From positions 5,580,001-5,644,000 of the forward strand of contig NZ_CP042171.1 in the NCBI RefSeq assembly GCF_005938645.2: 64,000 nucleotides of DNA, written 5' to 3'. The notes beneath the pieces are model-generated. The model saw nothing but the letters and a program-made list of their open reading frames with translations. It searched no databases and was not told the origin of the DNA. Source of the stretch: Pedobacter sp. KBS0701. Its GTDB lineage: Bacteria; Bacteroidota; Bacteroidia; Sphingobacteriales; Sphingobacteriaceae. This document shows, in pieces, positions 57,917 to 64,000 of the stretch; the first letter of the stretch is position 1; every line of letters starts with the position of its first letter. A program made the translations under genes and the position numbers.

Positions 57917-60904
57917 ATGGGAAAAGTAATAGCATGTAAAATTGAAGTAACAGGCCAGTTAAGTACTTTTATGAAAGAACAATTGGTCTATCCTGGGCAA
58001 ACCATTACGGTAGAAGCCAGCTCCAATATAAATTTCTTTTTAGATGAAACCTGCTTTAGCGACCACATTTTATCGCCTGATGTGAAATGGGCATTTATTT
58101 ATGAAAATTACTATGCGAGTATAAAAGACAGTCAAGGGCAGCAAAATGATCTTTGGGCTGATATTGGAAATGGACAAAATCAGTTTATTGTTGAAAAAGG
58201 TATTGGTAAACAATATAAAAAAGCAAGTAAATTCAGTATTAGTCCGGAGGGGACCAGTTACTATTACGGCTTCAAGCAGAGGGTTGTTGTTTTTAATGAT
58301 AATGCCGATCAGGAATTTCATTTCTTCATTATACCTTACATTAGTACCCCAAGCGTCAGTTATGCCTATTTTAATGAGAGTGAAAAAGTTAGAAGGTACG
58401 GTGATGCTATGCATCTTCAAATATTGTTGCATCAATATCCTGATAATATCAATAAAAAAGGAAATTATGAGGCAAAAATATATTTGTTAAAAAAGGAAGA
58501 TGCATTAAAGGCTGTAGATACAGGCGATTTCGAAAAACATAATGTTATGGAAAAACCTTTTACCAAAAAACTGGGGTTTATAGACTACAATAAGGCAGAT
58601 AATATCAATACGATTATCAACATCGATTTTATAATTGATGTTGCCTGGCGCAAAAATGAAAATGAGGAAAAAATATTTGTACCTATTATCGAACTGTATG
58701 AAACTAAAGAAAAGGAGATTGCAGGAGTAATATCTTATAATAGCGTACAGGATCCAATTATTAAAAACTTTGCACTCGAACCTTCTAAAAGTTTATCAAA
58801 ATATAACGCTAAGTTGTTGGGAATGGAAGCCTTACAAAAGGAGAAAGATCCGATATACAGCGAATTTAAGGTTTCCGCAGAATTTATGTCTGATTTTCTC
58901 GACAGGAAAGAGATCGAGAAGAATAATATGATCCAATACATTGGGGATATTAATTACACAAAAAAAGAAAATAATCCCTGTGCCTATTCTACGATAACTA
59001 TAAAAGAAGGAGAAAGAAGTGTTGTAATATTCGATGAAAATCAGTTGGCAAGTAAAGTAAAAGATAGCACCCTTAATACTTTTGAGATTGTAGCCGGCGA
59101 TAAAGAAAAAACAAAAGTAACCGTTACAGCTAAATTTAAGAAGGATGCTAAAAGCCCTGAAGAGTCTATGCACATTGGAAGTGCTTACAAATGTGAAGGT
59201 ATACTTAATGATGGACATAAGCATGAAAAGCCTGAAGATGTTTTTAAGATGCAATATATTGTTGGGCAGTGGAGACCTTCATCAGGTTTTACTGGCCGAT
59301 TAATGGATCAATTGTTGAATTTTAGTTCAGTGAGTAGTTTTAGGTTTTACCATCCTGATAATGGAAAAAAAGCGCCTGAGCTTAAAACAGATGACCCTTA
59401 TAAAAAGCAATATTCAGATGATCAGCAAGCAAAAGGTTTACCAAACCCAGCTGGCAGTATGGACAGATTTAAACTTATTTCAGTAGCAGAAGTACAGGGG
59501 CTCACAGATGAAGATTATAAGATTGAAAAGGATACAGTTTCTTTGGAGCTGGGTTATGTTTATAACAAGGTTTATGAAAGTAAGATCGCCGATTATTTAG
59601 GAACACAAGAAGCTTTTGAGGGGGGAGCGCTTTCTAAAAATGTAAAAAACATCTGGGTAATCAGGTATCTCTTAAAGCTAATTAATAAGGAAAAGATTTA
59701 TCAAACCTATTTTGTACCGGTAACAACATGTCGTTATCCCAATCAAATTGCCAGGATAAATATATACCCAGATATGAAATGGGTATTCAATTTCAACTAT
59801 AACATAAAAACGCCTATCTACTATAAGCCAACAGCTTCGTTAGTTGAGCACTATGCTGATTCTTATGAAGGAAGGAATATAACTACAAGTAATAGTGCCA
59901 CTCGAGTGGATATTAGAGAGCGGATAATAAATAATGCTGGTCAGGTAGAGGAGGGGCGAAAAACTTCCTTTACTTTGGGGGTAGAGTGTGAGGTTAGTGG
60001 TGAAGATGATATAATTAGTCTCTCAAAGGAAATGGGAGAAAAATATAGAAAAATGCTTTCTCCGCTATTATGGATTGTGAATAAATTGGATGGAGATTTG
60101 GGAGTAAGTGAGGCTAGAAATGAAAATAATCGTATTAGAACTTCTGGAAATACGGGCCTTTTAAGTAGATTGAAAAAATTACCAATGAGCTTCGAACTGG
60201 AAGCTCCAAATATTGGTGTTGGGTTAGGAATTGGCTTCGCCGGCTCAAAATCAGGCAAAATTAGTTATGAACTAGAGGGAAGATTAGTTGCTGATCCTCT
60301 TATTGGAGCAAATGTTAAGCTAGATATACTTGCATTAGGCAGTAAATTAAAGCCTTGGGGCCTAATATTGGATGCTTTAGATCTTGCTTCTTGGGCAGCT
60401 AATGTTTTTAGCGGAGGAAGAGTAGAATTTGATTATAAAATAGAGGTTCGTTTTAAAGCTCAAATTAAGTTAGTGGGTAAAAAAACGGGAACTGATCTGA
60501 AAACTAAAGAGCCTATTTATGAGGGACATGCAAATGCAAAGTACAATTTTGTCGATAGAAAACTAGATTTTAGTGGTGGTATTGAAGGTAAGATTTTAGG
60601 AGAAATTGAGATCAGTGCCTCGGTAAAAATATTAGCGAAGGTTAAAGATGCTAATGCTAGAGTTTTAGATGAAAAGAAAAAGATTGCGGAAGTAGGAGTT
60701 GGTGCAAAAGCAAGTTCTTATGTCAAACTTACCTGTCCATTTGAAATTAAGGATGGGGGAGTGGATATAGATTTTTATTTTTCAGGAGTAAAACTAGAAG
60801 TTTGGTTTAAGGCCAGTTTAAATCCAAACGATAATGATGGAGAACCGGACATTGTTAAAAGTCTAGTCCCTAAAATAGACTTAACTAAAAAAATTCAATT
60901 TTGA
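57917..60904 (+). CDS. Large putative T6SS effector of unknown activity
   Basis: A 995-residue soluble protein beginning 2 nt after the PAAR-like gene and ending in an overlap with a lipoprotein gene (TGATG). The N-terminal region (IACKIEVTGQ, PGQTITVEASSN) looks like a loading domain of beta-sandwich type. Residues about 330-700 include conserved-looking WRPSSGFTGR. The C-terminal 330 residues are rich in amphipathic beta-strands and Gly (GVGLGIGFAGSKSG, GRLVADPLIGANVKLDI) with a hydrophobic helix (LILDALDLASWAANVF), which would suit a membrane-inserting or pore-forming toxin. No catalytic motif is seen. Effector status is inferred from position. Confidence 0.65.
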   Translation: MGKVIACKIEVTGQLSTFMKEQLVYPGQTITVEASSNINFFLDETCFSDHILSPDVKWAFIYENYYASIKDSQGQQNDLWADIGNGQNQFIVEKGIGKQYKKASKFSISPEGTSYYYGFKQRVVVFNDNADQEFHFFIIPYISTPSVSYAYFNESEKVRRYGDAMHLQILLHQYPDNINKKGNYEAKIYLLKKEDALKAVDTGDFEKHNVMEKPFTKKLGFIDYNKADNINTIINIDFIIDVAWRKNENEEKIFVPIIELYETKEKEIAGVISYNSVQDPIIKNFALEPSKSLSKYNAKLLGMEALQKEKDPIYSEFKVSAEFMSDFLDRKEIEKNNMIQYIGDINYTKKENNPCAYSTITIKEGERSVVIFDENQLASKVKDSTLNTFEIVAGDKEKTKVTVTAKFKKDAKSPEESMHIGSAYKCEGILNDGHKHEKPEDVFKMQYIVGQWRPSSGFTGRLMDQLLNFSSVSSFRFYHPDNGKKAPELKTDDPYKKQYSDDQQAKGLPNPAGSMDRFKLISVAEVQGLTDEDYKIEKDTVSLELGYVYNKVYESKIADYLGTQEAFEGGALSKNVKNIWVIRYLLKLINKEKIYQTYFVPVTTCRYPNQIARINIYPDMKWVFNFNYNIKTPIYYKPTASLVEHYADSYEGRNITTSNSATRVDIRERIINNAGQVEEGRKTSFTLGVECEVSGEDDIISLSKEMGEKYRKMLSPLLWIVNKLDGDLGVSEARNENNRIRTSGNTGLLSRLKKLPMSFELEAPNIGVGLGIGFAGSKSGKISYELEGRLVADPLIGANVKLDILALGSKLKPWGLILDALDLASWAANVFSGGRVEFDYKIEVRFKAQIKLVGKKTGTDLKTKEPIYEGHANAKYNFVDRKLDFSGGIEGKILGEIEISASVKILAKVKDANARVLDEKKKIAEVGVGAKASSYVKLTCPFEIKDGGVDIDFYFSGVKLEVWFKASLNPNDNDGEPDIVKSLVPKIDLTKKIQF

Positions 60905-61776
60905 TGAAACAAATATTATATATCCCATTGTTCGCGTTACTTTTCGTAGTTAGCTGTACAGAGGCTAAGCAAGAAAAAATAGCAGGTAACTATAAATATA
61001 AAGAAAAAATGAAAAAGACTTATTTTGCAAATTATGATTTTAGTGGTCGCTTCGATATCATTTTTAATGGCGTAAGCATGGTCAGAAACAGGAAGAATGG
61101 AGTGGTTAGCGGAATTGAATATTTGAATCCATATATATCGAAATCAGGCGTTCAAAATATAATGCTCGTGGTAAAACCTTTAAGCCCTAATTCAAAAATA
61201 TTGCCTAAAGATGTAAAAGATTATTTTATTGACATTGTTTATACAGAAAATGGTGCAGCTGCCCCGGTTAAAAATGTGAAAAGATGTTCCTTTCCCGCTA
61301 TCGATAAGCCAGCAGATTCATTGGTTTATACCTGGACATTTGATGCTGATGTGCCTTATGAACTAGAAGGTTTTACAAATTCGTTAAGTTTAACTAAAGA
61401 AGATCCTGCTCAACTATTATCTGAAGTGTTAGCATATTATCAAAATGTTCATAATATAATTAATGAGGGAAATCATAAAGACTATCTTCAATTGTATAAA
61501 AAATCGCGCGAGAGGGAAATGGTTTCAGTATATATGGATGAGAAAAAGCAAAAGGAATATTTAGAATCCTTAGAGAAACGCATCTCCTCATCGAAAGGTT
61601 ACATGCAACCCTTAACTGATTACAAATTGTTTATCCACCCTAATGGAAAATTAGTTGGTTTAATTACATCAAATGGGGTCACTCCCTTATACTCCAAGGA
61701 TCAGGAAGGAAAAAGAAAACAATATGGATTGGAATTGCATAGGGTTAAAGGAAGCAATAAGTTAGAGGTGTATTAA
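60904..61776 (+). CDS. Lipoprotein, probable immunity protein to the large effector
   Basis: ATG 60904 shares its first base with the stop of the 995-residue gene (TGATG), so translation is coupled; an in-frame TTG just before is not needed. A 290-residue lipoprotein (signal ending FVVSCTEA) with a beta-rich first half and a helical second half (DYLQLYKKSREREMVSVY). Envelope localisation and coupling fit an immunity protein against a membrane- or periplasm-acting toxin. No family recognised. Confidence 0.7.
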   Translation: MKQILYIPLFALLFVVSCTEAKQEKIAGNYKYKEKMKKTYFANYDFSGRFDIIFNGVSMVRNRKNGVVSGIEYLNPYISKSGVQNIMLVVKPLSPNSKILPKDVKDYFIDIVYTENGAAAPVKNVKRCSFPAIDKPADSLVYTWTFDADVPYELEGFTNSLSLTKEDPAQLLSEVLAYYQNVHNIINEGNHKDYLQLYKKSREREMVSVYMDEKKQKEYLESLEKRISSSKGYMQPLTDYKLFIHPNGKLVGLITSNGVTPLYSKDQEGKRKQYGLELHRVKGSNKLEVY

Positions 61777-61984
61777 AAGCTAGATAAAGTTACGTGGTTG
61801 AGGATTATTCTCAAAATGGCTCACCCATTATTACCATTTCATTTTTTTTTATGTATGGAATTTTAACATTTAAATCCGGATTTAAAAGGAACTTAAAATA
61901 AGTTCGGCAATTAATTGTAAATAACATCAGCTAACATGATCATAACGAAATGCTAAACACGTTGCAAATAATAAGATCCAGGTA

Positions 61985-62339
61985 TTGGTTAAATTTTTAA
62001 TCGTTTTTTTATTATCAACCCTTATTGTTACGCTACTTTTCATTCTTATTTTCGGTAATCTCGCTCAGTCAATTACGTTAAAGGCCGTATTAAAATAGTC
62101 ACACAATTTGGCATTGTGATCAGTATTCCTACAGCTATTTTGTTCCTTCTCGCAGATATCTTGATAAAAAAGATCAAAATTAGATGGGTTTTGCACTTGG
62201 TTAGGGTATAGTGTTTTTTGGTTTACTCTGGCTGGTCAGTATATTTTTTTCAATTTATCTCATCGCCAATGCCTTATTTGATAATCCCTTCATGGAAAAC
62301 CTGTATCATTCAAACACGACCTGGCTAACACTGATTTGA
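61985..62339 (+). pseudogene. Frameshifted membrane-protein gene, remnant A
   Basis: Three hydrophobic segments follow one another in different frames: FLIVFLLSTLIVTLLFILIF, then IVTQFGIVISIPTAILFLLA, then FFGLLWLVSIFFSIYLIANA, ending NTTWLTLI and TGA at 62337-62339. At least two frame breaks and no proper start codon. It looks like a small polytopic membrane protein that has decayed. Confidence 0.6.
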
Positions 62340-62480
62340 TTTAGTTATGATTGAAATATTTACTAACTACAGCTGCAATATAGGGCATAAAGCAGCCCCC
62401 CGATTTTTATTCTTGCAAAAAAAATCTGATAGTCAGTCTTCAGGTTTAGCCCTAATCACCTCTTTTCATGTTAAAAAGGT

Positions 62481-63123
62481 ATGATTGCCAAAAAAATCAC
62501 GTATACTATTTTTTTACTTTTTTTTAGGTGTATGCCGTATCTCATTATTTTATTCCTGTATGATTCAAAGCGCCTATGAAAAATTGATTGGGAACACGAA
62601 TGATGGTTATCAACTGACCATTTTCCAGCTTGAATTTTATTTTTTCCTTATCGTTTTATACAGTTTCAGGCCATCACGCTTTAACAAAACCATAGTTAAG
62701 AGTTACAAAGAAGGTGGGACTGAAAAGTTCTCGAAAAAAACTTTTTTGGATCGTTTATATAGGTGTGCTATTTGCCGTTTTCGGGATACCGTTATTGATT
62801 TTCAAAAATGCATTAGGAACTGTACTTGATGTAATTACAAAAGCCAACTATTACATAATTGAAAATACAAGCTTATTGATATTAGCAATTATGTTTTTAG
62901 GCCTTAATATGTTGGGCTTTTACTACAACTTTATCAATGCTTTTGATCATGCCAAAACCCAGTTTTTCCGATTTTATTCGCATTTATGTTAACGGTTCCA
63001 GTTTCAGCATTTCTATATTTAATTTCTGTTGTACTTCAGATAAAAGCTGATGCCTTGATAATCATATGTTTGGCATTTAATCTTTCTTTTCTTTATTTGG
63101 CACTTGTAGCTTTCTGGAAGTAA
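62481..63123 (+). pseudogene. Frameshifted membrane-protein gene, remnant B
   Basis: A reading starting MIAKKITYTIFLLFF changes frame to YQLTIFQLEFYFFLIVLYSF, then to IVYIGVLFAVFGIPLLIF and MFLGLNMLGFYYNFINAF, then to LTVPVSAFLYLISVVL and FLYLALVAFWK with TAA at 63121-63123. Together they describe one protein with about five membrane helices broken by at least three frameshifts. Its position at the end of the effector cassette suits an orphan immunity gene that is no longer needed. Confidence 0.65.
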
Positions 63124-63457
63124 GGAAATCAAAAAAATTAACCCATAACATTAAAAATTAAGACAGTAATCAATTCAATTGCCCCAAAAAGCAACAACCT
63201 GCCCTAAAATGCTACAATGCTTTGAACTCTTGTATGTAGTAGAAATAAGACGGAAATTAATTTCAAAAAAAATACATTTTTTTTCTTGGTAATAATCTGC
63301 GTTTTATATAGCGTGAGCCAAGATTTTCAAATTTTATCGAGCCGGTTACTCGTTATATATGAGTGAGATACACAATAATTGGCTTAATATTTGGTTTATA
63401 ATTAATGTAGCGGAGGCTACGAAAAATCCAATTATTTAACCTTTAAATTTTAAAACT

Positions 63458-63853
63458 ATGGCTTTCAAAGCTAGATTAAACTTTTCAGGCAAGGAGTACG
63501 ATGTGCTTCACTGTGCCTATGCGTTAAACCGAGATGTAGATGCTAAAGGAAGACCTTCTTCCGGAGTTTACGGCGGTACCATCGATATTGAGATCGAATC
63601 AACCGAAGACACCTCAATTATCGAAGCGATGGTAAATAACCAGTACAAACCCATTACAGGAACCCTGCTGATCAAAAAATCAGAGGAAGATGCCAAAATG
63701 AAAGAAGTTAACTTCGAGGATGGCTACATTGTTAAATATTCCGAAGGAATAAACATTGTTGGCGATCACCCGATGACGCTCAAGTTCCAGATTTCAGCCC
63801 GCAAGCTTAAATTAGGCAGTGCTGAACACGTCAACGATTGGCCAAAAGCCTAA
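63458..63853 (+). CDS. tssD: T6SS tube protein Hcp/TssD, copy 3
   Basis: A 131-residue Hcp differing from copy 1 at only three residues (Thr to Ser in KKSEED, Asn to Ser and Leu to Val in LGSAEHVND). It has its own conserved upstream region and follows the two membrane-protein pseudogenes. It presumably starts a second hcp-vgrG cassette to the right of the window. Confidence 0.93.
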   Translation: MAFKARLNFSGKEYDVLHCAYALNRDVDAKGRPSSGVYGGTIDIEIESTEDTSIIEAMVNNQYKPITGTLLIKKSEEDAKMKEVNFEDGYIVKYSEGINIVGDHPMTLKFQISARKLKLGSAEHVNDWPKA

Positions 63854-63976
63854 AGAGAGGTTGAGGGTAGGAAGGTTGAAGGTTTAAGGCAAATAAAACG
63901 CCTGACGCCATGCGCTTAACGCCAAACCCTTTGCTAAAAAAACTATTTCATTTAAAAACATTAAAAATTTACTACA

Positions 63977-64000
63977 ATGGCATTCAAAACCCGTTTAAAC
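63977..64000 (+). CDS. tssD: Hcp/TssD, copy 4 (5' end only, cut by the window edge)
   Basis: The last 24 nt encode MAFKTRLN, identical to the start of hcp copy 2, preceded by the same ATTTACTACA leader. The gene continues outside the window. Confidence 0.8.

Larger units (their letters stand above)
63180..64000 (+). repeat. Right copy of the duplicated hcp region
   Basis: From about 63200 to the window end the sequence follows 49230-50044: similar CCTAAAA-GCTACA words, the ATATTTGGTT element, a near-identical leader and hcp gene, a partly similar spacer and the first codons of the next hcp. The two copies bracket the 13-kb vgrG-effector cassette. The copies differ at many silent sites, so they are not a recent exact duplication. 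Confidence 0.8.

Noticed and set aside
62485..62992. Two overlapping frames (62485-62829 and 62714-62992) as separate genes
   Set aside because: They read as successive pieces of one membrane protein in different frames, and a third frame continues it to 63123; treated as one pseudogene.
63458..64000. Second hcp region as an assembly artefact
   Set aside because: It differs from the first by three residues, many silent changes and a diverged spacer and upstream region, which an assembly duplication would not show.

Overview
The window looks like a chromosome segment of a Bacteroidota organism, most likely Pedobacter-like (Sphingobacteriaceae). It carries a SusC/SusD pair, several surface or periplasmic glycoside hydrolases, many lipoproteins with a Cys lipobox, promoters of the Bacteroidota type (TAnnTTTG at -7), and a type VI secretion system of the Bacteroidota-only subtype iii. 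The genus is an inference from gene content, not from a marker search.

Layout. 0-6.6 kb: a DeoR regulator divergent from a SusC/SusD/DUF4397 operon. 6.6-24.2 kb: core and carbohydrate genes: an outer-membrane barrel protein, S41 C-terminal protease, GH29, GH92 and GH2 glycosidases, a 2Fe-2S ferredoxin with its reductase, an S9A prolyl oligopeptidase, LpxH-like phosphatase, a 0.75-kb tandem repeat block and prfA. 24.3-31.7 kb: two full tRNA-Asp genes bracket a 6.9-kb accessory island. The island is bounded by two degenerate tRNA-3'-end-like fragments, contains a decayed serine recombinase, and carries a compact four-gene operon: a cytosolic double-GHKL histidine-kinase-like ATPase, a stand-alone receiver protein, an HNH nuclease and an N6-adenine DNA methyltransferase. 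I do not recognise this combination as a named defence system, and it is the best candidate for a new one. 31.8-33.5 kb: a lipoprotein and a GH11 xylanase-like lipoprotein.

33.8-64 kb: T6SSiii. Baseplate and membrane genes (tssK, tssN, tssG, tssF, tssE) lie in short divergent units; then tssO, a second tssO-like gene, tssP, tssR, tssH/clpV, tssB and tssC run on the + strand. After a flavodoxin-like reductase come two hcp genes, vgrG, a Tle1-like (DUF2235) lipase, two lipoproteins, an unknown protein, a DUF4280 PAAR-like protein, a 995-residue putative effector and its overlapping lipoprotein. Two frameshifted membrane-protein pseudogenes follow. The hcp pair with its upstream region then starts again at the right edge (first Hcp 128/131 identical), so the effector cassette is bracketed by a duplication and probably belongs to a tandem series.

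How the parts fit: TssB/C sheath, Hcp tube, VgrG/PAAR-like tip and ClpV make the contractile machine; TssE/F/G/K are the baseplate; TssN/O/P/R replace the TssJLM membrane complex. Effectors are followed directly by exported lipoproteins, the pattern expected of immunity to periplasm- or membrane-acting toxins.
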